From Amycolatopsis jejuensis (GTDB lineage: Bacteria > Actinomycetota > Actinomycetes > Mycobacteriales > Pseudonocardiaceae): a DNA stretch of 64,000 bases. The notes under the pieces were generated by a model, which did not search any database, was not told where the DNA came from, and worked only from the letters and a program-made list of their open reading frames with translations. Of the stretch, positions 43,940 through 53,712 are shown one piece after another; within the stretch, counting starts at the first letter, position 1, and every line of letters starts with the position of its first letter. The stretch covers positions 124,001 to 188,000 of the forward strand of contig NZ_JNYZ01000003.1 of NCBI RefSeq assembly GCF_000717335.1, written 5' to 3'. The translations under genes and the position numbers were made by a program.

Positions 43940-45646
43940 TCAGCGGGGTTGACTGCGGGGGACAATCTGGGTAACCGGGCCGTCCAGGGACTTTCCGGAC
44001 CGGCTCAACCAACCATCCACCTCGCGGCGCACCGAATTCAGCGTCGGACGACGGCGGGGTTCGGGGTCCAGTGAAGCCGCCAAGATCCGGGCATGCGCCG
44101 ACCGCCGGGGCAAATGCGTGACCGGTTCCGCGCGCGCCGCGGCCATCAGCGCGGCCATCGGTGTCTCGCGGGTGCCGCGCGGGGGCTGTCCGGACAGCGC
44201 ATAACTCACCGTCGCGGCCAGTTGCCACGCGTCCGATGCCGGGCTCGCCGGAGCGCCCATTGCCTGTTCCGGGGCGACGAAATCGGGGGTGCCGATCATC
44301 ATTCCGGTCGCCGTCATCTTGGCGTCGCCCTGGCTGCGGGCGATGCCGAAGTCGATCAAGTGCGCGAGACCGGCCGGGTCGAGGATCACGTTCGACGGTT
44401 TCACGTCGCGGTGCAGCACGCCCTTTTCGTGGGCCGCGACCAGCGCGCCTGCCATCGTGGACCACAGCCGGCCGGCGGCGACGTCGTCGATCGGGCCCTG
44501 GCCGTCGACGACCTCGGCGAGCGGGCGGCCCTGCAGGTACTCCATCACGAGCGCGAGCCCGTCCGGCTCCTCGGCCAGGTCGTACACGCGCACGCAGTTG
44601 GGATGGTTGACCGCGGCCAGCGCCCGGGCCTCGCGTTGCATGCGCTCTTCGGTGTCGCGGTCGGGGGCGTGCGCGATCTTCAGCGCGACGGTGCGGTTGA
44701 GCTGCGTGTCGACCGCTTCCCAGACCGTGCCGAACCCGCCATGGCCGAGCTGGCGTACGCGCCGGTACCGGCTTCCGCCTGCCCCGCGCGACCCCGGAGG
44801 CGGCGGGATCATGCCGGGCGCGGCGGCCAGCAACCCGGCGGCCGGGGGTTCCGGCGCCAGCGCCGTGGCCGGGTACGGCTTGTTCACCGGAGCGGGCGGG
44901 GGCGGCTCCCGGCGCGGCGGAGGCTGAGCGGGTGGCTCGTCGCGGCGCGGTTCCGGCCGGTTGATCACCGACCACGGCGGCGGTCCGACCAGGGCGACCG
45001 GGATCAGCCCCAGGATGCTGAACGGCAGGAACCCGAGCCAGAAGTGCACGGCGGTGTTGGCTGACATACCCGCCGTCGCCAGCGCCATCACCACGAACGG
45101 GATCCAGAAGAACCGCGACGGCCACTTCGGCCCGCGGCGGAAGGCGGTGCGCGCCTGCAGCATCACGAACAGCAGCGAACCGGCCGGGAGCACGGTGAAC
45201 GCGAGCACGTACAGGGCGTACGAGAGCTTGATGCCACGCGGGTAGAAGAGCGTCTCGAAGACGTTGGACCCGCCGCCGAGGTACGCCTTCTGCACGCCGA
45301 CGAACGAGCAGTAGTTGGTGCTGAGCGTGGCCGCTTCGGAGGCCGACAGCCCGCTGGCGACGCCCGAGTTGACGGCGCGGAACGTCCCCGAGATGCCGGT
45401 GGCCATGAGCCACGGCAGCACCAGCACGCTGACCACGCCGATCAGGCCGAACACGGTGAGCGTGGTGGCGTCGTACCGGTTGCCGGTCCCCTTCCGGACC
45501 AGCGCCACGACCAGGGCACCGGCCGCGGGGAAGAGCGCTACGAGCGCACCCGCTGTGGTCGTCGCCCACACCCAGTCACCCGGGCAGAAGCCGGGTCCGA
45601 ACAAGGTGTGTGCGAGCGAAAGCAGCGCGCTCGCGAGTCCGCTCAC
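43940..45646 (-). CDS. Serine/threonine protein kinase with N-terminal membrane domain
   Basis: 568 residues in an unusual order. The first ~225 residues contain about five membrane helices. A Pro-rich linker follows, and the Hanks-type kinase begins near residue 293. Kinase motifs are complete: LGHGGFGTVWEA, the VALK lysine, VLHRDVKPSN, LIDFGIA and FVAPEQ. Most actinobacterial PknB-type kinases have the kinase first and a single membrane helix after it. There is no PASTA domain. The kinase end faces the cytosol, and the membrane part may sense lipid or voltage-like signals. Start GTG 45646. Confidence 0.9.
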   Translation of the reverse strand: MSGLASALLSLAHTLFGPGFCPGDWVWATTTAGALVALFPAAGALVVALVRKGTGNRYDATTLTVFGLIGVVSVLVLPWLMATGISGTFRAVNSGVASGLSASEAATLSTNYCSFVGVQKAYLGGGSNVFETLFYPRGIKLSYALYVLAFTVLPAGSLLFVMLQARTAFRRGPKWPSRFFWIPFVVMALATAGMSANTAVHFWLGFLPFSILGLIPVALVGPPPWSVINRPEPRRDEPPAQPPPRREPPPPAPVNKPYPATALAPEPPAAGLLAAAPGMIPPPPGSRGAGGSRYRRVRQLGHGGFGTVWEAVDTQLNRTVALKIAHAPDRDTEERMQREARALAAVNHPNCVRVYDLAEEPDGLALVMEYLQGRPLAEVVDGQGPIDDVAAGRLWSTMAGALVAAHEKGVLHRDVKPSNVILDPAGLAHLIDFGIARSQGDAKMTATGMMIGTPDFVAPEQAMGAPASPASDAWQLAATVSYALSGQPPRGTRETPMAALMAAARAEPVTHLPRRSAHARILAASLDPEPRRRPTLNSVRREVDGWLSRSGKSLDGPVTQIVPRSQPR

Positions 45647-45830
45647 CGCCTGGTTCCCCTCACTGTCGGTGCCTGTGTCGTGCCGCTGCGCGGCCGACCC
45701 CCACGGTCCAGCTTAGGACGCGCGCCCGTTCCCCGGGGTTGCCGGGTCGGGCCGGACCGAGACCTGCATGACACCGCCTGCCGGGCCATCATGAGGAAAG
45801 ATCCGGCCGCCGCCGTCGTGAGGAGACATC

Positions 45831-47699
45831 GTGGGCGCATACGACGAGACCTACCGGCGCAGCCTGGCCGACCCCGAGGGCTTCTGGCTCGAAGCCGCCC
45901 GCGCGATCGACTGGACGAAACCACCCACGCGCGCGCTCGACTCGTCCCGCGAGCCGTTCTACCGCTGGTACCCCGACGGCGAGCTCAACACCGCGTACAA
46001 CGCGCTCGACCGGCACGCCGACGGCGGCCGCGGCGGGCAGGACGCGCTGATCTGGGACTCGCCGGTCACCGGGCGCAAGCGCCGCTACACCTACGCCGAG
46101 CTGCGCGACGAGGTCGCGACGTTCGCCGGTGCGCTCGTCTCACTCGGCGTGACCCGCGGCGACCGCGTGATCCTGTACCTGCCGATGATCCCCGAGGCCG
46201 TGATCGCGATGCTCGCCTGCGCGCGGATCGGTGCGGTGCATTCGGTGGTGTTCGGCGGGTTCGCGCCCAAGGAACTGGCGGCGCGGATCGAGGACGCGAA
46301 GCCGAAGCTGATCCTCGCCGCGTCGTGCGGGATCGAGCCGACCCGGATCGTCGAGTACAAGCCGATCATCGACGCCGCCCTCGCGACTACCGCGCACCAG
46401 CCCTCGCACGTGGTGGTGTTCCAGCGCGAGCAGGCGCGCGCGGAGCTGTCGGGCACGGACCTCGACTGGGCTGAGCTGGACGCCGACCCGGTCGAGCCGG
46501 TGCCGGTGAAGGCGACCGATCCGCTGTACATCCTCTACACCTCGGGTACCACCGGGCGGCCGAAGGGCGTGGTCCGCGACGCGGGCGGGCACGCGGTCGC
46601 GCTGGCGTGGTCGATGGGCGCGCTGTACGACATCCACGCGGGCGACGTGTGGTGGACGGCCTCTGACGTCGGGTGGGTCGTCGGGCACTCGTACATCGTG
46701 TACGCGCCGCTGCTGGTCGGAGCCACGACGGTGCTCTACGAGGGGAAGCCGGTTGGAACCCCTGATGCGGGCGCGTTCTGGCGGGTCATTGCCGAACATG
46801 GCGTACAGGCGCTTTTCACGGCGCCGACGGCGTTGCGCGCGGTGAAGAAGGTCGATCCCAACGCGGGCGAGCTGAGGAAGTACGACTTGGCGAAGTTCCG
46901 CACGCTCTTCCTCGCGGGCGAGCGGCTCGACCCGGAGACCTACCACTGGGCACACGACCTCCTGGGCACGCCAGTGGTCGACCATTGGTGGCAGACCGAA
47001 ACCGGCTGGCCGATTGCCGCGAACCCGCGCGGTCTCGAGCCGATGCCGGTGAAACCCGGGTCGGCGACGAAACCGGTACCCGGATGGGACGTCCGCATTC
47101 TCGACCAGGCGGGCGACCAGCTGCCGGCCGGGCGCGAGGGCGCGATTGCCCTGAAACTGCCGCTGCCGCCGGGTTCGCTGCCGACGCTCTGGGGCGACGA
47201 CGAGCGCTACCGTTCGGCGTACCTCGCGCGCTATCCCGGGTACTACCTCACCGGCGACTCGGGCTACCTCGACGAGGACGGGTATCTGTTCGTGATGGGC
47301 CGCACCGACGACGTGATCAACGTGGCCGGGCACCGGCTGTCGACCGGCTCGATGGAGGCGGTGCTGGCCTCGCATCCGGCAGTCGCGGAGTGTGCGGTGA
47401 TCGGCGTGGCCGACCAGCTGAAGGGACAGGTGCCGCGGGGGTTCGTAGTGCTGAAGGCGGGGGTCGAAATGCCGGAGGAGGAGTTGCGGGCCGAGCTGGT
47501 GGCGCTGGTCCGCCGCGACATCGGGCCGGTGGCGGCGTTCCGTGACGTGTCGGTGGTCGCGGCGCTGCCGAAGACCCGCTCGGGCAAGATCCTGCGCAAG
47601 ACCATGCGCGGTATCGCGGACGGGCGCGACGAACCGGTGCCGTCGACCATCGAGGACCCCGGGGTACTTGATGCGTTGCGGACCATCTTGCGGCCCTGA
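45831..47699 (+). CDS. prpE: Propionyl-CoA synthetase
   Basis: A 622-residue ACS-family adenylate-forming enzyme. YTSGTTGRPKGVVRD is the phosphate-binding loop, DHWWQTETGWPIA the A5 motif, YYLTGDSGYLDEDGYLFVMG the hinge region, and LPKTRSGKILRKTM has the Lys used in catalysis and often acetylated. The N-terminus with ELNTAYNALDRHAD and the WWQTETGWPI form are typical of PrpE rather than AcsA. It activates propionate or related short acids to CoA esters. Start GTG 45831 behind GGAG. Confidence 0.88.
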   Translation: MGAYDETYRRSLADPEGFWLEAARAIDWTKPPTRALDSSREPFYRWYPDGELNTAYNALDRHADGGRGGQDALIWDSPVTGRKRRYTYAELRDEVATFAGALVSLGVTRGDRVILYLPMIPEAVIAMLACARIGAVHSVVFGGFAPKELAARIEDAKPKLILAASCGIEPTRIVEYKPIIDAALATTAHQPSHVVVFQREQARAELSGTDLDWAELDADPVEPVPVKATDPLYILYTSGTTGRPKGVVRDAGGHAVALAWSMGALYDIHAGDVWWTASDVGWVVGHSYIVYAPLLVGATTVLYEGKPVGTPDAGAFWRVIAEHGVQALFTAPTALRAVKKVDPNAGELRKYDLAKFRTLFLAGERLDPETYHWAHDLLGTPVVDHWWQTETGWPIAANPRGLEPMPVKPGSATKPVPGWDVRILDQAGDQLPAGREGAIALKLPLPPGSLPTLWGDDERYRSAYLARYPGYYLTGDSGYLDEDGYLFVMGRTDDVINVAGHRLSTGSMEAVLASHPAVAECAVIGVADQLKGQVPRGFVVLKAGVEMPEEELRAELVALVRRDIGPVAAFRDVSVVAALPKTRSGKILRKTMRGIADGRDEPVPSTIEDPGVLDALRTILRP

Positions 47700-47710
47700 C
47701 TTCCCGCCCC

Positions 47711-47799
47711 CACGCAACCCCAATGTGGCATTGGGTGCATCTGACGCACCCAATGTGGCATTCGGTGCGTCAGATGCAACCAATGTGGCATTGGGGTGC
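47711..47799. repeat. 30-bp-period palindromic array, locus B
   Basis: About three units of 30 bp, each with CCAATGTGGCATTGG-type and GGTGCGTCAGATGCA-type inverted repeats. The sequence is nearly identical to locus A (8851-8962). It directly follows prpE and precedes the hexosaminidase promoter. Confidence 0.8.
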
Positions 47800-47870
47800 T
47801 GTTCGGCGAGACCCGGTGAGCGGGACACGGCAGGCGCGGCCAGCCGTTCGGGCGTTGTCCAGCCACGAGA

Positions 47871-47886
47871 GGTGGTCTATACCTCT
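47871..47886. promoter_or_regulatory. DasR-like operator (dre) upstream of hexosaminidase
   Basis: TGGTCTATACCT (47873-47884) within AGAGGTGGTCTATACCTCT closely matches the DasR site TGGTCTAGACCA. It lies 37 bp before the start codon of a beta-N-acetylhexosaminidase. In Streptomyces, DasR represses GlcNAc and chitin genes, so the match fits the function of the gene. Binding is inferred. Confidence 0.7.
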
Positions 47887-47920
47887 AAGGGTCCGCCTGC
47901 TCCCCGACCGGAGGTGTGCC

Positions 47921-49498
47921 GTGAGGAAGACCCTGTCCAGGGCCGTGCTGGGCGCGACTGTGCTCGGGCTTGCCGCGATGGCAGCGCCCGGGTCGGCTGC
48001 GGCCGGGCCGGCGCCGAGCGAACGGCAGGTCACCGACCTCGTACCGGCGCCCGTGCAGGCGATCGCCGACCCTGCCGCCAGTTTCCGGCTGACCCCGTTC
48101 ACCGTGATCCATGCCGGGCGCGGGGCGGGGGACGTCGCCACCTACCTGCGGGGGCTGTTGCGGCCCGCCACCGGGTATCCGCTGCCGGTGGTCCCGGTGA
48201 ACCCGGGGCGGTCGACGATCTCACTCGATCTCGGGCACGCTGACCCGCGCGTGGGCAGCGAGGGGTACCAGCTGGACGTGACGAAGTCCGGCGTTCGCTT
48301 GCGCGCCAACACTTCCGCGGGACTGTTCGAGGGCGTGCAGTCGCTGCGGCAGCTGCTGCCGTCGGCCATCGACGCGAAAACCGTGCAGCACCGGACGTGG
48401 ACGATCGCCGGTGGCTCGGTGCTCGACTACCCGCGTTTCGGCCACCGTGGCGCGATGCTGGACGTGGCACGGCATTTCTTCACGCCGGCGCAAGTGAAGA
48501 CGTACATCGATCAAATAGTGCAGTACAAGATCAACACCCTACACCTGCACCTGAGCGATGACCAGGGCTGGCGCATCGAGATCAAGAGCTGGCCGCGGCT
48601 GGCGACCGAGGGCGGCAAAACCGCGGCGTACGGCGACCCGGGCGGCTACTACACCCAGGCCGAGTACCAGGAAATCGTTGCGTACGCGGCAAGCCGGCAC
48701 ATCACGGTCGTCCCGGAGATCGACATGCCCGGGCACACGAACGCCGCGCAGGCGACGTACGCGGAACTCAACTGTGACGGCGTCGCGGTCCCGCCGCGCA
48801 CGGACATCGAGGTCGGCTACAGCTCGCTCTGCATTGGTTCGCCCATCACGTACCGGTTCGTGGAGGACGTGATCCGCGAGCTCGCCGCGATCACGCCGGG
48901 CAAGTACATCGGCATCGGCGGGGACGAAGCGCATTCGACTTCCGCCGAGGATTACCGTGCCTTCTACGAAAAAGTGAGTCCGCTGGTCGCCAAGTACGGA
49001 AAGCTGATCACCGGCTGGCACGAGATCGCGAAGACGCCGTTGCCCACCTCGGCGGTGCCGCAGTACTGGGACCAGGGCGGCCCGAACGCGGACGTGGCTG
49101 CCGCGGCCGCGCGCGGGAACAAGTTCATCATGTCCCCGGCGAACCGCGCGTACCTCGACATGAAGTACACCGCCGAAACCCCGCTCGGACAGTCCTGGGC
49201 CGGCCTGGTCGAGGTCCGTGACGCATACGACTGGGATCCGGCGACCTTCGTACCCGGAGTCGGCGAACAGTCCGTCGCCGGGGTCGAAGCTCCACTGTGG
49301 ACGGAGACGATCCGGACCAACGACAATATCGAGTACATGGCCTTCCCGCGGCTGCCGGGAATCGCGGAAATCGGCTGGTCCCCACAAGAAGCGCGCAACT
49401 GGGACGGGTACCGGGAACGGCTGGCCAAGCAGGCACCGCGCTGGGTGGTGCAGGGAATCGACTTCTACCGGTCGCCACAGGTGGACTGGCGGGGTTAG
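47921..49498 (+). CDS. Secreted beta-N-acetylhexosaminidase (GH20)
   Basis: 525 residues from GTG 47921. A signal peptide (LSRAVLGATVLGLAAMAAPG, cleavage near SAAA) exports it. A GH20b beta-sandwich domain (DLVPAPVQAIADPAASFRLT and following) precedes the TIM barrel, which has RGAMLDVARHFF, LHLHLSDDQGWRIEI, VVPEIDMPGH and the catalytic pair in GIGGDEAH. It removes terminal GlcNAc/GalNAc from chitin oligomers or wall fragments. A dre-like site lies upstream. It overlaps the convergent MOSC gene by 3-4 bp. Confidence 0.93.
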   Translation: MRKTLSRAVLGATVLGLAAMAAPGSAAAGPAPSERQVTDLVPAPVQAIADPAASFRLTPFTVIHAGRGAGDVATYLRGLLRPATGYPLPVVPVNPGRSTISLDLGHADPRVGSEGYQLDVTKSGVRLRANTSAGLFEGVQSLRQLLPSAIDAKTVQHRTWTIAGGSVLDYPRFGHRGAMLDVARHFFTPAQVKTYIDQIVQYKINTLHLHLSDDQGWRIEIKSWPRLATEGGKTAAYGDPGGYYTQAEYQEIVAYAASRHITVVPEIDMPGHTNAAQATYAELNCDGVAVPPRTDIEVGYSSLCIGSPITYRFVEDVIRELAAITPGKYIGIGGDEAHSTSAEDYRAFYEKVSPLVAKYGKLITGWHEIAKTPLPTSAVPQYWDQGGPNADVAAAAARGNKFIMSPANRAYLDMKYTAETPLGQSWAGLVEVRDAYDWDPATFVPGVGEQSVAGVEAPLWTETIRTNDNIEYMAFPRLPGIAEIGWSPQEARNWDGYRERLAKQAPRWVVQGIDFYRSPQVDWRG

Positions 49499-50181
49499 CC
49501 GGCGCGGCGCGTCCGCCAACGGTCCACAGTGGACCGGATGCCCGACCGGTAATCCGCGGACAGCGCAGGCGTTTCCAGGATCCAGGTCGCGAGTTCAAGG
49601 GTACTCTCGACCCGGTCCGCGGGCAGCCGCGCGTAGTTCACATAGGACATCAGGAACGTTTTGGTGACCGTCGGCCCGGTCGCGCGCTCCACGATCTCGA
49701 GCGGCGCGCGCGTCGGGACCGTCGCAGGGCGCAGCACCCGCAGGTACCAGCCACAGCGGCCACTGTCGATCATCGCGGGCACGATGTCCTTGCGTTCGGT
49801 CCGCATCGCCAGCTTGTAACACGGGTTGCGCGGCTGTGAGACCTGCACCAGCGCGTCCCCCCACGACCACACGTCACCGATGCGCACGTCGTCCTCAGTG
49901 ATGCCCGTCACCGACAGGTTCTCCCCGACACCGCCTGGCGCCACGGCAAAACCGTCCGCCACCCACGCCCGGTAATGCTCGGCCGGATACGCATAGACCG
50001 CTTTGTCGACCCCGCCGTGCACGGTCAGGTCCGCCTGCCGGTCACCCGCCAGGTTCAGCTCGGACAACGCCAGCTCAGGCACCTCGACCCGCGCCTTCCG
50101 GATCCCGCTCAGCACCGGCTCGTCGCGCCGGTAGCCCAGCACGTCCGGCTCCCCCACGTACACGTCGTTCAGTGACAGCAT
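49495..50181 (-). CDS. MOSC domain protein (YiiM-like)
   Basis: 228 residues from ATG 50181. The MOSC beta-barrel motifs are SGIRKARVEVPELALSELNL, GDRQADLTVHGGVDKAVYAYP, GENLSVTGI and the conserved cysteine in VSQPRNPCYKLAMRT. YiiM-type proteins use molybdenum cofactor to reduce N-hydroxylated purines and amidoximes. The C-terminal 3-alpha domain is present. The upstream in-frame extension is not supported. Convergent with the hexosaminidase gene. Confidence 0.88.
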   Translation of the reverse strand: MLSLNDVYVGEPDVLGYRRDEPVLSGIRKARVEVPELALSELNLAGDRQADLTVHGGVDKAVYAYPAEHYRAWVADGFAVAPGGVGENLSVTGITEDDVRIGDVWSWGDALVQVSQPRNPCYKLAMRTERKDIVPAMIDSGRCGWYLRVLRPATVPTRAPLEIVERATGPTVTKTFLMSYVNYARLPADRVESTLELATWILETPALSADYRSGIRSTVDRWRTRRAG

Positions 50182-50237
50182 GAAGCCGAAACTAGCACTG
50201 TTCCCGGGTGCCCCGCGGAGTCCGCGGGGCACCCGGT

Positions 50238-50609
50238 TCACCCGTTGAGCGCAGCCGACTCCTCGTCGCTGAACAGCCGGGAACGGACGAGGAACCGCAC
50301 CCCTTCCGGGGCTTCCAGCGAGAACCCGCTGCCCCGGCCGGGTACCACGTCGATGGTGAGGTGCGTGTGCTTCCAGTACTCGAACTGCGGCCCGGACATC
50401 CACACCGGCACCGGGTCGATCCCGTCCACCGCCAGGTTACCCAGGTGCACGTCGTGCTCGCCGACGCGGAATTCGCCTGCCGGGTAACACATCGGGGCAC
50501 TGCCGTCACAGCATCCGCCGGACTGGTGGAACATCACCGGACCGTGGGCAGGCACCAGCCGCCGCAGCAGATCCGCGGCGGCCGGCGTCAGGTCGACCCG
50601 CTCGCCCAT
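50238..50609 (-). CDS. DUF779 domain protein
   Basis: A 123-residue protein with the cysteine-rich signature HQSGGCCDGSAPMCYP at about residues 27-42. It has YWKHTHLTIDVVPGRGSGFS later, typical of DUF779. Its ATG overlaps the TGA of the aldehyde dehydrogenase gene, and this pairing is widely conserved. It may bind metal and assist the dehydrogenase, but no activity is known. Confidence 0.9.
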   Translation of the reverse strand: MGERVDLTPAAADLLRRLVPAHGPVMFHQSGGCCDGSAPMCYPAGEFRVGEHDVHLGNLAVDGIDPVPVWMSGPQFEYWKHTHLTIDVVPGRGSGFSLEAPEGVRFLVRSRLFSDEESAALNG

Positions 50610-52132
50610 CAGAAGAAGCCCAGCGCCTGGTCGGAGTAGGAGACCAGGAGGTTCTTCGTCTGCTGGTAGTGGTCCAGCATCATCTTGTGGTTCTCGCGCC
50701 CGATGCCGGACGCCTTGTAGCCGCCGAAGGCCGCGTGCGCCGGGTAGGCGTGGTAGTTGTTCACCCACACGCGGCCGGCCTGGATGTCGCGGCCCGCGCG
50801 GTAGGCGGTGTTGCCGTCGCGCGACCAGACACCGGCGCCGAGGCCGTACAGCGTGTCGTTGGCGATCTTGAGCGCGTCGGCGTAGTCGTCGAACTTCGCC
50901 ACGGACACCACCGGGCCGAAGATCTCCTCCTGGAAGATGCGCATCTTGTTGTCGCCCTCGAACACCGTCGGCTGCACGTAGTAGCCGCCGGACAGGTCGC
51001 CGCCGAGGTCGGCCTGCGCGCCGCCGGTGAGCACCTTGGCGCCTTCCTGCTTGCCGATGTCGATGTAGGACAGGATTTTCTCGAGCTGGTCGTTCGAGGC
51101 CTGCGCGCCGATCATCGTGTCGGTGTCGAGCGGGTTGCCCTGCTTGATCTTCTTGACGCGCTCGACCGCGTCGCCGAGGAACCGGTCGTAGATGCCGGAC
51201 TGGATCAGCGCGCGCGACGGGCACGTGCAGACCTCGCCCTGGTTCAGCGCGAAGAGGGCAAAGCCTTCCTGCGCCTTGTCGTAGAACGCGTCGTTGGCCG
51301 CGGCGACGTCGTCGAAGAAGATGTTCGGGCTCTTGCCGCCCAGCTCGACGGTGACCGGGATGATGTTCTCGCTGGCGTACTGCAGGATCAGCCGTCCGGT
51401 GGTGGTCTCGCCGGTGAAGGCGACCTTGCGCACGCGGTTGCTCGACGCGAGCGGTTTGCCCGCCTCCACGCCGAACCCGTTGACGACGTTGAGCACGCCC
51501 GGCGGGATGAGGTCACCGATGATCGACAGCAGCAGGTGGATCGACGCCGGGGTCTGCTCGGCGGGCTTGAGCACGATCGCGTTGCCCGCGGCCAGCGCCG
51601 GGGCGAGCTTCCACACCGCCATCAGCAGCGGGAAGTTCCACGGGATGATCTGCCCGACGACGCCGAGCGGCTCGTGGAAGTGGTACGCGATGGTGTTCTC
51701 GTCGATCTGCGAGATCCCGCCCTCCTGGGCGCGCAGGGCACCGGCGAAGTAGCGGAAGTGGTCGATCGCGAGCGGGATGTCGGCGGCGAGGGTCTCACGG
51801 ACCGGCTTGCCGTTCTCCCAGGCCTCGGCGACCGCGATCTTCTCGAGGTTCTGCTCCATCCGGTCCGCGATCCGGAGCAGGATGTTCGCGCGTTCCTCGA
51901 TCGAGGTGCGGCCCCACGCCGGCGCGGCTCCCTCGGCCGCGTCGAGCGCCTTCTCGACGTCGGCCGCCGTGCCGCGGGCGATCTCGGTGAAGGTCTTGCC
52001 GGTCACCGGCGTCGGGTTTTCGAAGTACTGCCCGCCCGCCGGCGCGACGTACTCACCGCCGATGTAGTGGTCGTAGCGGGTCGCGTAGTCGACGACTGCG
52101 CCGTCGGTGTTCGGTGCGGCGTAAACGGCCAT
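50609..52132 (-). CDS. NAD-dependent aldehyde dehydrogenase
   Basis: 507 residues of the ExaC/AldB group. [12 protein letters not shown] holds the catalytic Glu region, and [15 protein letters not shown] carries the catalytic Cys. NAD-binding [11 protein letters not shown] and [17 protein letters not shown] are present. It oxidises acetaldehyde or similar aldehydes from alcohol catabolism. ATG 52132. It is translationally coupled to DUF779 and divergent from a GAF-domain regulator, with a GCAACGTTGC palindrome between. Confidence 0.93.
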   Translation of the reverse strand: MAVYAAPNTDGAVVDYATRYDHYIGGEYVAPAGGQYFENPTPVTGKTFTEIARGTAADVEKALDAAEGAAPAWGRTSIEERANILLRIADRMEQNLEKIAVAEAWENGKPVRETLAADIPLAIDHFRYFAGALRAQEGGISQIDENTIAYHFHEPLGVVGQIIPWNFPLLMAVWKLAPALAAGNAIVLKPAEQTPASIHLLLSIIGDLIPPGVLNVVNGFGVEAGKPLASSNRVRKVAFTGETTTGRLILQYASENIIPVTVELGGKSPNIFFDDVAAANDAFYDKAQEGFALFALNQGEVCTCPSRALIQSGIYDRFLGDAVERVKKIKQGNPLDTDTMIGAQASNDQLEKILSYIDIGKQEGAKVLTGGAQADLGGDLSGGYYVQPTVFEGDNKMRIFQEEIFGPVVSVAKFDDYADALKIANDTLYGLGAGVWSRDGNTAYRAGRDIQAGRVWVNNYHAYPAHAAFGGYKASGIGRENHKMMLDHYQQTKNLLVSYSDQALGFF

Positions 52133-52185
52133 CTTGCCCTGCCTCGTTGCTGGTCCGGTGACGGTCGGCAGCGACCGTAAGGCGG

Positions 52186-52206
52186 GCAACGTTGCACGGA
52201 CGTTGC
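52186..52206. promoter_or_regulatory. GCAAC/GTTGC repeats between ALDH and GAF regulator
   Basis: A perfect GCAACGTTGC palindrome is followed, with one-turn spacing, by another GTTGC. The site is central in the 107-bp divergent region and is a candidate binding site for the GAF-domain activator. Inferred from position and symmetry. Confidence 0.45.
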
Positions 52207-52239
52207 AGGCACGTGACCTGGGTCTCTACTCTGATCCAC

Positions 52240-53712
52240 GTGGCAGAGCTGCCCGAACCCGATTTGCTGCGCGATCCGGAGTCGTACGCGCGGCTGCTCC
52301 GGCACGTCCGCGAGGCGGTGCTGTCCGGGGTTCCGGCGCCGCGTTCGCCGCGTTCGGTGGTGTCCGCATCGTGGGAACGGTCGCTGGCCGCGCAAGTGGA
52401 TCCCGACGCCGGGGAGGCGCCGCTGATCTTCGAACCGGACGAGCTCACCGCGCTGCGCCTGGAACATCCGCTGGCGCCGGTGTTGCCGGTGCTGCGCGAG
52501 ATGCTGGTGAGCATTGCCGACGACGCCGAGCACATGATGATCGTGACCGACGCGGACGGGCTGATCCTGTGGCGCGAGGGCGCCACTGACGTGCTGCTGC
52601 GCGCGGACCGCGTCGCGCTCACCGAGGGCACCCGGTGGAGTGAGGAAACGATCGGGACGAACGCCATGGGCACGACGCTCGCCACCGGGAAGCCGGTGCA
52701 GATCTACTCCGCCGAGCACCTCGTCCGCCGCTACCACACGTGGACGTGCGCAGCGGCGCCCGTGCGCGATCCGGACACCGGCGCGCTACTCGGGTCGATC
52801 GACGTCAGCGGTCCACTTCGGACAGTGCATCCGGCAATGTTGTCGCTGGTCACGGCCACGGCGCAGCTCGCGGAAGGTCGGTTACGCGCGCAGCTGGCGG
52901 TCCGCGACGAGAAGATGCGGCGGGCGAACATGCCGCATCTGGCGTCGTTGCGCGGCCGTCCCGGCGCGCTGCTTTCGGCGGGTGGCCGGGTGCTGGCCGC
53001 GGAGGCGTGCACCCTTCCGTCCACTGTGGAGGTACGGCGGGGCGGTGGCACGGTCACCCTGCCGGACGGCCGGGTCGCGACCGTCGACCCGCTCGACGAG
53101 GGCTACCTGCTGCGGCTCGCGACGTCCGGCTCTGCGCCGCGCCGGAAGCTGTCGCTCGAGTACCTCACCGACGGTCCCGGGTCGACCATTGTGGACGGTC
53201 GAGACGTCCCGTTCACCTTGCGGCACGCGGAGTTGTTGACCCTGCTGGCGTTGCAGCCGCGGGGTCTGTCGGCGGAGAAGCTGGCGTTGCAGCTGTATGG
53301 CGAGAGCGGCAACCCGGTCACCGTACGTGCGGAAATCCACCGGTTGCGCACGCAGCTGCGTACCGGCGTGTTGCAGACGCGCCCGTACCGGCTCGCGGCC
53401 ACTGTGGACGCAGACTTCCTGCGCGCGAAAGACGCTCTGCGCGTTGGTGATGCGGCTGCGGCTGTTCGTTCGTTCCGTGGTCCGCTGCTTGCGGAGTCGG
53501 AAGCTCCGGCAATTCTCGACGAACGCGAGTCGATCAGCGCGCAAGTCCGCCAGCTCGCACTGAACAGCGGTGACCCGGACACGCTGTGGTCGTTCTGGGA
53601 AACCTCTTGCGGCGCCGACGATCTGGCGATCCTGGACGCGTTGTGCGCCGCGCTTTCCCCGACCGACCCGCGACTGGCCGCGGTACGGACTCATCGCGCG
53701 CGGCTGGGTTAG
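52240..53712 (+). CDS. GAF domain transcriptional regulator of the aldehyde dehydrogenase
   Basis: 490 residues from GTG 52240. The N-terminal part resembles AcoR: RSVVSASWERSLAAQVDPDA, then a GAF domain (MMIVTDADGLILWREG, WSEETIGTNAMGTTLATGKP, CAAAPVRDPDTGALLGSIDV). It lacks the sigma-54 AAA domain. The C-terminus instead has a winged-helix (VPFTLRHAELLTLLALQPRG, LSAEKLALQLYG, RAEIHRLRTQLRTG). Divergent placement suggests it activates the ALDH-DUF779 operon in response to an aldehyde or alcohol. Confidence 0.88.
   Translation: MAELPEPDLLRDPESYARLLRHVREAVLSGVPAPRSPRSVVSASWERSLAAQVDPDAGEAPLIFEPDELTALRLEHPLAPVLPVLREMLVSIADDAEHMMIVTDADGLILWREGATDVLLRADRVALTEGTRWSEETIGTNAMGTTLATGKPVQIYSAEHLVRRYHTWTCAAAPVRDPDTGALLGSIDVSGPLRTVHPAMLSLVTATAQLAEGRLRAQLAVRDEKMRRANMPHLASLRGRPGALLSAGGRVLAAEACTLPSTVEVRRGGGTVTLPDGRVATVDPLDEGYLLRLATSGSAPRRKLSLEYLTDGPGSTIVDGRDVPFTLRHAELLTLLALQPRGLSAEKLALQLYGESGNPVTVRAEIHRLRTQLRTGVLQTRPYRLAATVDADFLRAKDALRVGDAAAAVRSFRGPLLAESEAPAILDERESISAQVRQLALNSGDPDTLWSFWETSCGADDLAILDALCAALSPTDPRLAAVRTHRARLG

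Noticed and set aside
47723..47920. Extended N-terminus of the hexosaminidase through the repeat array
   Set aside because: The extension is made of repeat-encoded MWHWVHLTHP-like units; the signal peptide begins at GTG 47921.
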